Position numbers and translations under genes: made by a program | Notes under the pieces: generated by a model | Database searches by the model: none | What the model was told of the DNA's origin: nothing | Seen by the model: only the letters and a program-made list of their open reading frames with translations | Part shown: positions 11,501 through 18,671 of the stretch, one piece after another | How the letters are laid out: every line of letters starts with the position of its first letter | Numbering within the stretch: the first letter of the stretch is position 1 | NCBI GenBank assembly: GCA_964017145.1 | Contig: CAXHKQ010000020.1 | Location: 1-25,515, forward strand | Source of the DNA: Agrocybe praecox | Lineage: Eukaryota > Basidiomycota > Agaricomycetes > Agaricales > Agrocybaceae | Direction of reading: 5' to 3' | Length of the DNA: 25,515 nucleotides

Positions 11501-11809
11501 GGCGGCGGCTGCTGCTTGGGGCGAAGTCGCGCCGTCGGCGCCGGCATCGGCGATGGTGCGCTGCACGGCATTGCCGGCCACGGAGACGATGTTGATGCGA
11601 TGCTGGTCCTGGCAGAGCAGCTCCGAGCCGTCCGACGTCCAGGCGACCTGGCCGCCGGTGTAGAAGGCACCGAACTTGGTCTCGACGTCGAAGCTGAACG
11701 CGAACGAATGGAATTATTAGGTATGTTATGTTATTGAATTGTTTGGCGTGGCTGAACTGAACTCGCTGGATACTCACGCTTCCTTCAGCTTTGTCTTGGG
11801 TGTCGTCAT
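5584..11809 (-). CDS. TBL3: Transducin beta-like 3 / UTP13, U3 snoRNP-associated WD40 protein
   Basis: Four exons join in frame: 11809-11778, 11693-10921, 9762-9005 and 6510-5584 (2490 nt, 829 aa). All have GT donors and AG acceptors, and three donors read GTGAGT. The start MTTPKTKLKEAFDVETK and the length match the animal family (about 800 aa). Tandem WD40 repeats fill residues about 20-657 in two beta-propellers; clear examples are GHTDIVLALAAHKNF, GHKRGIWCVRFSPVD and FEGHESSILRAEF. A Lys/Glu-rich coil follows, then the Utp13 C-terminal helical domain (about 680-815), including AVAWNTNSRSC and LPYTERHFKRM. The protein belongs to the UTP-B part of the nucleolar small-subunit processome and is needed for early 18S rRNA processing. 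It is divergent from mRpS7, with about 650 bases between start codons. Its second and third introns (1158 and 2494 bases) contain repeats. Confidence 0.95.
6511..9004 (-). other. Large TBL3 intron 3 carrying repeat sequence
   Basis: This 2494-base AT-rich intron separates two WD40-coding exons at a phase-0 junction after TGSQ. It contains an inverted repeat pair (6885-6936 with 7305-7356). A motif near 6790 (tagctggcccggcgaaattc) resembles the ends of interspersed repeats seen in arthropods. A 17-base direct repeat, gtttgcccacttttgag, lies near 8377 and 8612. No coding capacity was recognised. Confidence 0.7.
6885..7356. repeat. Inverted repeat pair (52-bp arms) in the TBL3 intron
   Basis: Left arm 6885-6936 and right arm 7305-7356 are reverse complements at 50 of 52 positions (tttcccagccttctacctaa ... 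to ...ctcctattgac). Weaker similarity extends outward (actacgtaac near 6857 against gttacgtagt near 7364). A third copy of the right arm lies at 9957-10014. The shape fits a foldback or MITE-like element; no target duplication was established. Confidence 0.65.
9957..10014 (+). repeat. Third copy of the intronic inverted-repeat arm
   Basis: The 58 bases starting aacacttcagaaaagtttag and ending gttacgtagtgtaat match 7319-7378 with about one difference. Such high identity means the family spread or was copied recently. It lies in TBL3 intron 2. Confidence 0.7.
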
Positions 11810-12465
11810 GTTGTCGTCGTCGTCGTCGGAGAGTTATCTAGTGTGTTGGATGCCCGGGCTGGGATTCAGTAAATGCGCATAATCAACAGGAGATGCGGTT
11901 GGAAATGTGCGAAGCGCGTGCGTCGGCGGCGTTTGGTCGAAATGAAAACAGAAAACAAACGGTTGACGTTCGCACGTGGTGGATGCGATGATCGATGATG
12001 CCGAGGGGCGGACAGCTTTAAAATATTTCGAGCAGGTGATTTCTGAATATTCCGCAATGATTTTCTGAGTGTTCCTGTTATTTTTCAATCTAGGATGAGA
12101 TTTTTGTGAATTCATGAAGAGTTTCAGACTTTTGGTAATTATAACTGTGATTGCCTGATATTGAAAAATATTTCGACATGGTCGTTGTTGTTGTTTCACT
12201 GTTTCAGAAATTTCAAAATTCTACATCAGTTTTAGACTAGTCCGCCCCTCGGATGATGCCGATTCCGATGATCGACTGACTCGTAGTACTAGATTTAGCG
12301 CTACAAATCGCTGTCATTCCACCGAGCTCGCTCTGTCATTCTTATTATTATTTTGATTCTGCACTATATTTCGCCGACGCTCCGCTGCAGAAAACCGACT
12401 GCGCATTTTGGGCCGCGGGCAGAGCGGATTATCACAGAGAATCGCCTCCCCATCAACTCGCCGGG
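11810..12465. promoter_or_regulatory. Divergent TBL3 / mRpS7 promoter interval
   Basis: These 656 bases between the two start codons must hold both transcription starts. No TATA box is obvious. Nearly half of the interval is a hAT-like MITE insertion (12002-12251); without it the ancestral spacing would be about 400 bases. The flanking gatgatcgatgatg-type sequence repeats on either side. Confidence 0.5.
12002..12251. mobile_element. hAT-like MITE with 8-bp target duplication
   Basis: The perfect 12-bp terminal inverted repeats CGAGGGGCGGAC (12002-12013) and GTCCGCCCCTCG (12240-12251) bound 250 bases. They are flanked by the identical 8-mers GATGATGC at 11994-12001 and 12252-12259. An 8-bp duplication and a C(A/G)-GGGGCGG-like terminus are hallmarks of hAT transposons. 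The interior is AT-rich and non-coding, so it must have been moved in trans. A 13-bp repeat with a 6-bp ATGATG duplication is the alternative parse of the same ends. Confidence 0.8.
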
Positions 12466-13216
12466 ATGTTCCGAAAACTTCCCGCCCTGCAGGCCATGGT
12501 GTAAGCATCCATTTCCATACAGCTTCTCGCAAAATACCCTCTGACATAACCTCTCCGCCAGGCCTAGCTGGACACCCGCCGCCGCAGCCGCCCATCTGCG
12601 CCCCATGTCCCAGTACGGCCCCCATTTCGTCGAGCCCGTCTTCAAGCCGGCCAAACAGCAGGCCCTCTTTGACGCCGGCGAAGCGCAGAAAATGGCTCAC
12701 ATCCCGATCAAGGCGGCGCGCAACAACGACAGCTCCTCCCTGTTCCACGACGACCGGCTGTCCAAGTTCACCAACTACGTGATGCGCGGCGGCCAGAAGC
12801 GGCTGGCGCGCGAGCTCGTCGAGCGCGGCTTCGAGAACATCAAGCGCATCCAGCTGGAGCGCTACAATCTCGCCGAATCCGCCGCGGAGAAGGAGGCCAT
12901 CGAGACGGATCCGCTGCGCGTGCTGCATCAGGCCGTCGAGAATTGTCGCCCGCTGCTGCAGCTGACACCGATCAAGCGAGGCGGTTCGACGTATCAGGTG
13001 CCGATTCCGATCACCGAGAAGCGCTCGTATTTCGTGGCGATGCGCTGGCTGGTGGAGGCGGCCCGCGAGAAGGAGCGCACGGTGCACTTTCCGGAGAAGA
13101 TTGCGTGGGAGCTGCTGGACGCGGCGGCCGGTACGGGCAAGGTGATCAAGAAGAAGCAGGATCTGCATAAGCTGTGCGAGGCGAACCGGGCGTATGCGCA
13201 TTATCGGTGGTCGTAA
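12466..13216 (+). CDS. mRpS7: Mitochondrial small ribosomal subunit protein uS7m
   Basis: Two exons, 12466-12500 and 12562-13216, joined across a 61-base intron (donor gtaagc, acceptor ccgccag), give 229 aa, normal for this protein. The first exon, MFRKLPALQAMV, plus the Ala-rich stretch after it looks like a mitochondrial presequence. The uS7 fold follows: KFTNYVMRGGQKRLAREL, then LRVLHQAVENCRPLLQL, then KRGGSTYQVPIPITEKRS and a C-terminal AMRWLVEAAREKERT. The C-terminal end KKQDLHKLCEANRAYAHYRW is characteristic of the mitochondrial form. uS7m nucleates assembly of the 28S subunit head by binding 12S rRNA. The gene is divergent from TBL3 and convergent with TMEM186, 309 bases away. Confidence 0.95.
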
Positions 13217-13267
13217 AGAGTGAGTGAAGCAGCGAGTGGTGTTGGAAGAGTGTAAGTTTTAAGTGGG

Positions 13268-13273
13268 AATAAA
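13268..13273 (+). terminator. Polyadenylation signal of mRpS7
   Basis: AATAAA 51 bases after the mRpS7 stop codon. From here to the TMEM186 stop at 13526 there are about 250 bases of AT-rich sequence with nothing else recognisable. Confidence 0.65.
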
Positions 13274-13525
13274 TGCGATATGCGATAGCGATCAATGCGG
13301 GTAGCAGATTAGCGAATTCCTTTATGAGGAGGAGGATCCTGAAATGGGCTGCTTTACTTCCAGGTGTCTAAAGTTAGGATGCTGAAAATTTAAGGGGAAT
13401 GTTACAAAGTTGCCAATCCACAGAGGGATATAACAATATAACATTTAAATATAGAGCCTGGAAGAATCCCACAGACCCGGAGATAATTCCAGAATTGTAA
13501 TAGTCAAGTATATTATCCCATCGCT

Positions 13526-14268
13526 TCAACACTCGCCGAAAACATGCGCAAACGCCACCGGCTGCACAATCTCGCCATGTCGATGCGCCAGTTTGAACGA
13601 CTTGGCCTTCTCGGCCGGCTGGCCATCTTCAGCTGCTGCCGTCTGTGATGAGGGCCTCGTCAGCACCTTGATGTACAGATCGAGCGGAACGCGTCGCGGC
13701 AAATCCAGCTGCGGAACGACGCTCTCGACGTCCAGCTCAAAGTTGCGCCGCCTGCCCCAGAAGTCCGGACACGACAGCCGCAAGCGTTGGGGTCGTTCGA
13801 CCGAGTCGACGTACGCAAATCCGACCACGTTTCGGCCCACCGTCCAGCTGGCCAGACTCAGGGCGAGAGTGCCGGTGATTCCTGCAAGTGGTAATGTTAA
13901 TTTATTTTGTATTAAAGATGATGTTTATGCCTGCACTCACCCAAAACGGCAAACACTTGGGCCGTTCCGTCGCCCAAAATGCTGGCCGATTCGAGGCCCA
14001 TGCAAATCGGAACGCCCAGCGAGGTGAGCGCCGCCTGATAGACTTTCAGGCGGTTCAGGTGGACGAAGGCGGTGATGAGCGGCAGCTTGTAGATGGGCGT
14101 CCATTGTTGGGTCGAAGATGCTGTGTCGGAGGCGGAGGCCGCTGGTGTGGCGGTTGTGGTGGCGGAGGTTGCAGCATTGTGGTCGGTGGAATTGTGCCGG
14201 CAGCTCAGCGAGTGAATTGTTTGGGGCAGCCGCCGGTGGATGCGTTGGAATTGCGCTGCCAAGTGCAT
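13526..14268 (-). CDS. TMEM186: Transmembrane protein 186, mitochondrial complex I assembly
   Basis: Exons 14268-13941 and 13881-13526 join in frame over a 59-base intron (GTGAGT donor, TTGCAG acceptor), giving 227 aa against about 213 in mammals. The first 50 residues are basic and Ser/Thr-rich, as in a matrix-targeting presequence. The family signature follows: WTPIYKLPLITAFVHLNRLK, then two membrane segments (about 77-92 and 104-124). The matrix-side domain has SCPDFWGRRRNFELDVESV and ends AFAHVFGEC. TMEM186 sits in the inner membrane and belongs to the MCIA complex that builds the ND2 module of complex I. Its start codon faces TSEN2 across a 635-base divergent interval. I recognised the family from the order of these motifs, so the assignment is firm but not absolute. 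Confidence 0.85.
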
Positions 14269-14903
14269 TTTGAAATGCGAAATTGCGGATCAGCGAATGC
14301 GATTTGTTTGGTGATATAACTGCGATGGAAATCTCAGCTGGAATGTTTTGTAGCGCGTGCTATCAGTAGTATTTAGTAGTATGGATGTTATCAATGGATA
14401 TAATTGTAATTATTGTTATAATTGTCGATAGTTTTATTCACATACAGTTTTTGGTTTTGAACGGTTTTGAACATTTTGTCTGGAACTATTTCATCATAAA
14501 AAACACAGCTTCTTTATTTGCATTTTTATTCGATTACTCCCGTTTGTCATCTATATTTATAGATTTTATATGGAACAGCTGGAAACTTTGTCTATAATTC
14601 TATAATAAAACAAAATCAAAATGTAACGAAATTTTTTCGATAATTAATTTTGAATTCCAGTCTAAATAATGATTATCTAGTATTCCAAAAGTTCTCGTGA
14701 ACATCTCTATTCGTCAGTAAACACACCCAATGAAGTTGTGCACGAACACAAAATTTGGCAACCGGTTGCTCAATTTTAGTACCTCGCGATCACTCGACCG
14801 ATAGCGATAGCGCGCAAAAACACCTCTAACAATAAACAAACTTCGCAACACACGCACCCAACTATAAATCGCGCATCCGCCCCGCAGTCCTTCATCCCCC
14901 AGC
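14269..14903. promoter_or_regulatory. Divergent TMEM186 / TSEN2 promoter interval
   Basis: AT-rich DNA between two start codons. A TATA-like tataaat lies at 14863-14869, about 40 bases before the TSEN2 ATG, with cagtcc near 14885 as a possible initiator. GATA/CGATAG-type motifs occur near 14800. The cccccag directly before the TSEN2 ATG could instead be an acceptor of a 5' UTR intron. Confidence 0.35.
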
Positions 14904-17078
14904 ATGCAGCCCCAACCGAAACGAATGCGCCACCATCCACCAGCTCGTCCACGCTCCAATCCGCTGCCCGGTCATCCCGATCTCGCCGACAATCAGCAGC
15001 AATTCACCGGCCTCTCCTGCGGTCACCATGTCGAAGTCCGGCATCCCGATCACATCCGCCAACTGCAAGAGAACGGCTGCTTTGGCGTGGCCACCAAATC
15101 GGATGGCAGCACCACGGACGACATGTCGTCGGACGCTCAGCTGGGGGCCGACGGCGGAACCGTGCTGGCGCTGTTCAACGAGGAGGCCTTTTTCCTGCAT
15201 CACACGCTGCGATGTCTGGAGCTGAGGCGGAGCGGGTCGCACAGCAGCCAGGAAGTGCTGAGCACGGAGGAGTTTTTCGAGCAGGCCTGTCGCACGAATC
15301 GGCGGTTTGTGCCGTCATATTTGGCATACAAGTACCTGCGTGCCATGAATTGGGTGGTGAAGGAGGGCACCAAGTTTGCGGGACAATTTCGTGAGTGGAC
15401 GATATACCAAATTTGGCATCGATAGGACTTTTGGTTCTTTCTATATTTCAATTTGACTGAAGCAACTTTTGTTATTGCAAAGAAATGGGTATCGACGTGT
15501 TTCGTGTCCTTTAAGAACACTGTTTTCTGATGAGAAAAATTGTGCCTAGAGCCAAATCATGAACATAATCTGTTATTTGGGTTTCGCCCCAGACGAAAAA
15601 AAATGTTCGCGAAAATTATTAAAAATTCCGTACTGGCCATTTGGACACCGAAGATTATCCGCGTACCAGACGCCCAATTGCTGCAGTTACCGACGAACAT
15701 ATCGAAAAAATCCACAAAATGATTTCGGAAGACAGACAAAATGATGGAGATTTCTGATATCATAGAGATATGAAATATGTTTTTTTGGCATGTGAAAGCT
15801 CTTTGTAAAGAGTCTGCCGCGTGAACCCAACATCAATCAAAATAAAAACGATTTGAGCTGATCGAACACGATTAAGCTATTTTGTTTTGCAAATATGTGA
15901 CAAAAGATTAATCATGACTCATGACACAATTACAGTACTTTGGAGTCCAATCGGCTGTCATTTGAAAGAGCTATGAAGCCTCTTCAAAGTTCACAAAAAC
16001 CCAACAGTCGGATGGCGTCTATATTTTGAGACTCAGAAGGAGTATAATTCTTCAACGGAAACCTGATAAAGGAAAGACAATCATTATTTCGAATTACATT
16101 TTTGAGATGCCTGAAGTCCAAATTGGCCAAGATACGCTCCACATAGCGAGGGAAAATATGCTGTTACACCATGACAATACGCACTTTTACAGGTCGTTGA
16201 AAACGTTGGGCAAAATCAAAGACAAGGCTATGAAATGAGGCCCTATCTACGGTATTAACCGAATTTGGCCTTCAAAAATGTTCGCTGGGATGAGACTTAT
16301 TAACACCGATTGAAACATACATACTTCAAGGCCAAAAAGAATTAGTTCTATACGAAGGGCATAGAAAAGATGTAAGATCGCCATTTACGCAATATAGTGC
16401 TTCAATGGAACTATGTTCATTATTCACAAACAATCTTATCAAAAATATGTTCCCTACTATCAAATTTTTTTTTTTTTTATCAAACGATATACGGACTTTC
16501 CAGCCTGTCTGTTAGCAATCACACAAACAAATGTCCGAGTTAATATTGCCTTGACAATGTACGTTAACTTCCAGAAAATCCTAAATTAGAAACAATCATA
16601 TGATAACTCTAGATTAGGCCCAAAATTGATGAGAACTTTAACAATGATTTGAAGATGCCATACCTAAAAATCAAAGCCGTAATTTTCCAGAGCACAAAAA
16701 TCATACAAATTCTAGAATATCTGTTGCCTCTTTGCTCGAACTGCTGACTATAACTCGCCTTTTCCTTTTCCCCCAGTTCTCTACAAGGACGGACCGCACG
16801 CCTTCCACGCCAACTACATCGTGCTGGTGCGCACCGCCTCCCCCGACGCCCACCGCACGCCCCGGCTGGACGTGCACGAAATGCAGGGTCACTATCGCAT
16901 CGCCGAGGCGGCCAAAAAGGAGCTGCTCATCGTCGACGTCACCTATCCGTCCGATCTCGACCGACAGGCGCCGGCCGCCGCGCAGCTGGCCGCCCTCGAT
17001 CGGTTTCTGGTGGACGCATGCGTCGTCGATCGGTTCAATTTGAATCGCGAGCGGGTGGCGGAGTCGTCGTGCGACTGA
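14904..17078 (+). CDS. TSEN2: tRNA-splicing endonuclease catalytic subunit Sen2
   Basis: Exons 14904-15390 and 16777-17078 give 262 aa. The junction is convincing: KFAGQF from exon 1 runs into LLYKDGPHAFHANY from exon 2, the hallmark of the catalytic subunit. The likely catalytic triad is Tyr165, His173 (eight residues later, as in the human enzyme) and Lys210 in AKKELL. The N-terminal part holds the conserved HPDHIRQLQENGCFG and YLAYKYLRAMNWVVKEG. The enzyme is a TSEN heterotetramer, and this subunit cuts the 5' exon-intron border of pre-tRNAs. It is much shorter than the human protein (465 aa), mainly because the long disordered N-terminal/linker region is reduced. The 1386-base intron holds a decayed mariner. 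It is convergent with CMC1, with 119 bases between stop codons. Confidence 0.92.
15550..16425 (+). pseudogene. Decayed mariner transposase inside the TSEN2 intron
   Basis: Pieces of a mariner transposase occur in the right order but in different frames with stops. They are an N-terminal piece NHEHNLLFGFRP; the helix-turn-helix region (FRTGHLDTEDYPRTRRP and VTDEHIEKIHKMISEDRQ, 15623-15720); LCKESAA near 15805; KTQQSDG near 15998; DKGKTII near 16066; the catalytic-region piece MLLHHDNTHFYRSLKT (about 16157-16210); and C-terminal FYTKGIEK and WNYVH (about 16350-16415). The copy is non-functional and old. Inverted termini and TA duplications were not found by eye, so the element limits are approximate. 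Confidence 0.75.
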
Positions 17079-17110
17079 CTGATGAATGTGTAAGGAGAGG
17101 CCACTTGCGC

Positions 17111-17116
17111 AATAAA
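17111..17116 (+). terminator. Polyadenylation signal of TSEN2
   Basis: AATAAA 32 bases after the TSEN2 stop. On the opposite strand an AGTAAA at 17145-17150 could serve CMC1, so the two 3' UTRs probably overlap. Confidence 0.6.
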
Positions 17117-17197
17117 CCCCGTGCGAGCGTTTCGTTCCACTTAATTTACTAATAACCCCGCATATCGAATCGATCTATACACAACAAACGCACAGTC

Positions 17198-17625
17198 TCA
17201 AGCGGCCAGATTCGCCTCGGATTTGGCGGCCGCTTCGCGCTGCTTCACCGTCAGCCCCGTTCGCCGGTATTCGGCGCGTCGCTTCAGATAGATGTCGGTG
17301 CACTCGCCGATGAACTGCTCGTCCTTGTACCAGCGCGTCTGGCAGTCGCGCAGCGCCTCGTTTTGCGGCCGGCAGCCGAAGGCCATCAGCAGGCCGCTCT
17401 GCTTGCAGCACGACTCGAAGGCGGCCACTTCCGGCGTGCATTTGTCGGTTTTGGCGCGTTCGCGCATGATCTTCGGGATGAGCACCTCCTTCTCGACCTT
17501 GCGCAGGTAGCGGTCGTCGGGATCGCCTGGCGAGGGATTGCGGACAGAATGGGCGGGATTGGTGAATGAACGGAGCAGCGGAGGCCAGACCGGCTGGGTG
17601 GAGGTGATTAGTTACCGAGGTCCAT
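17198..17625 (-). CDS. CMC1: COX assembly mitochondrial protein CMC1 (twin CX9C)
   Basis: Exon 1 is only 10 coding bases (17625-17616, MDLG), followed after an 89-base intron by exon 2 (17526-17198), giving 112 aa. This start was chosen because it reproduces the family N-terminus MDLGDPDDRYLRKVEKEVLI followed by PKIMRERAK. Twin CX9C motifs are Cys33-Cys43 and Cys55-Cys65, forming the CHCH hairpin. The family is imported into the intermembrane space by Mia40/Erv1, binds copper, and stabilises newly made COX1 during complex IV assembly. An ATG 49 bases upstream (17674) is out of frame with the main start and overlaps it. A retrotransposon lies about 290 bases upstream of the start codon. Confidence 0.93.
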
Positions 17626-17674
17626 GGGGGCCTCCTCCGAGTTTCTCCGAAAGGACGTTGGGCTGGCTGCTCAT

Positions 17675-17903
17675 GGCGTCGAGTTATTCGCGCAGTTTAT
17701 GTGCAGGAAATTCGAAATTCACAGGTAAATAAACACAAATATCAACACCGCGGATTTGTTCATTCGGTTTGGCAACAGCTGATAGGAAGATTGTGCGGTT
17801 ATGTGTGGAGTTGGAAATGGGATCGTATTAGATTACGTCGGTCTCGAAAAGTCGTTACAATGCAGGGTGGTTCGTAGGCTGTTCAATATACACGAATCAT
17901 CCT
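17675..17903. promoter_or_regulatory. CMC1 upstream region, abutting a retrotransposon
   Basis: About 230 bases of AT-rich DNA between the outermost CMC1 ATG and the target duplication of the retrotransposon. It should contain the CMC1 promoter. No TATA box or recognisable factor site stands out. Confidence 0.35.
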
Positions 17904-17915
17904 AGTATAATACGG
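17904..17915 (+). repeat. Left target-site duplication of the retrotransposon
   Basis: AGTATAATACGG, identical to 21490-21501. It fixes the 5' boundary of the inserted element at 17916, give or take the shared G residues. Confidence 0.9.
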
Positions 17916-17984
17916 GGCTCTCAAGGTGGCTGCTTCTACGCAGCAGAGTCACCCGGCACCACCCGGTGCCGGCCAAAGGCCACC
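17916..17984 (+). ncRNA. Candidate HDV-like self-cleaving ribozyme at the retrotransposon 5' end
   Basis: Paired segments found by eye: P1 17916-17921 with 17945-17950 (6 bp, one G-U); P2 17925-17929 with 17980-17984 (5 bp); P3 17930-17933 with 17940-17943 (4 bp, loop TTCTAC); and P4 17953-17960 with 17965-17972 (perfect 8 bp, loop ACCC). The order P1-P2-P3-P3'-P1'-P4-P4'-P2' is exactly the HDV nested double pseudoknot. The joiner before P2' (CCAAAG) has a C followed by purines where the catalytic cytosine belongs. Predicted cleavage falls before 17916, the element's first base as fixed independently by the target duplication. Weak points are P1, one pair shorter than usual, and no clear P1.1 G residues after P1. 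Confidence 0.6.
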
Positions 17985-18376
17985 GCAAAACCATTCGAGG
18001 AAAGGTACCGAAAGGTACTCTGCCCATTTTTTGGGCTGTGGAGCAGGCAACACCAGCCTGCCTGCTCCACCTGCTTTTATTAAAAGCTGGCGACGTGGAG
18101 ACGAATCCAGGGCCGCGCTACGACTGCACGGTCTGCGGCGAGGAGATCAGGCGTAGCAGCACTTCAGTCAGGTGCAATGCCTGCATGCAGTGGTGCCACC
18201 TGACTCCCTGCTCCAGACTCAGAGTGGCCAAGGCATACACCCTGGCGTTCGTGGCCCCTTGCTGCGGCCAGTCGCTTCCATCTAACCCACCCCCTACACC
18301 CCCCTCCCAACCTCCCATCACCCCCCCCACCCCCCCCAACCACCAACCCATCGGCAACAACACCTCGCCGGACTAA
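17966..18376 (+). CDS. Retrotransposon ORF, N-terminal segment: 2A peptide and PHD-like finger
   Basis: The frame is open from 17906 to the stop at 18374-18376 but has no ATG before the one at 18184, inside the zinc finger. The listed start is a GTG and arbitrary. The 2A motif LLLLKAGDVETNPGP ends at 18115; skipping would occur between the Gly codon (18110-18112) and the Pro codon (18113-18115). A finger follows at about 18119-18270 with CTVCGEE, VRCNACMQWCH and APCCG, a C4HC3-like PHD pattern. The tail is Pro-rich, encoded by long C runs. The endonuclease begins directly after, in the +1 frame, so this was probably one polyprotein separated by 2A and broken by an indel in the C-rich stretch 18290-18340. 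Confidence 0.85.
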   Translation: MPAKGHRKTIRGKVPKGTLPIFWAVEQATPACLLHLLLLKAGDVETNPGPRYDCTVCGEEIRRSSTSVRCNACMQWCHLTPCSRLRVAKAYTLAFVAPCCGQSLPSNPPPTPPSQPPITPPTPPNHQPIGNNTSPD

Positions 18377-18377
18377 C

Positions 18378-18671
18378 AACAACAACGAGCTTCGAATCCT
18401 GCAATTCAACTGCAATGGCCTCTCGAGTAAAATACTCGAGATAACACATTTCATGTCCACCCACAACATCCGAGTGGCGGCCATCCAGGAGACGAAGCTT
18501 GCCCCCAGCTCCAAGCTGCAGCAGAAGGACGGCTATACCATCATCCGACAGGACCGGACGAACAAGGGAGGTGGACTCGCCTTCCTAGTTCACAGTTCAG
18601 TCCAATACGCCCGTACCACGCTGCCCCCCCCCGCCGGCCGGAGACACCCACATAGAGCAGCTCGCGATTAA
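18378..18671 (+). CDS. Retrotransposon ORF, N-terminal half of the APE endonuclease
   Basis: The segment starts with NNNELRILQFNCNGLSSKI, the first strand of an exonuclease-endonuclease-phosphatase fold (Asn in the N-C-N-G-L motif). It continues with AAIQETKL, which carries the metal-binding Glu, and GGGLAFLVH. It leaves frame in a nine-C run at 18624-18632, after which homology continues in the next frame from PAGDTHIEQLAIKIRI. The nominal stop at 18669-18671 lies beyond this shift and is not meaningful. Confidence 0.85.
   Translation, partial: NNNELRILQFNCNGLSSKILEITHFMSTHNIRVAAIQETKLAPSSKLQQKDGYTIIRQDRTNKGGGLAFLVHSSVQYARTTLPPPAGRRHPHRAARD

Noticed and set aside
12314..13201. 295-codon minus-strand open frame
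   Set aside because: Antisense to mRpS7 exon 2 and its intron; low complexity and unlike any family.
17926..18156. Second open frame overlapping the ribozyme and 2A region
   Set aside because: It lacks an ATG and motifs; the neighbouring frame carries the 2A and zinc finger, so this one is a shadow.
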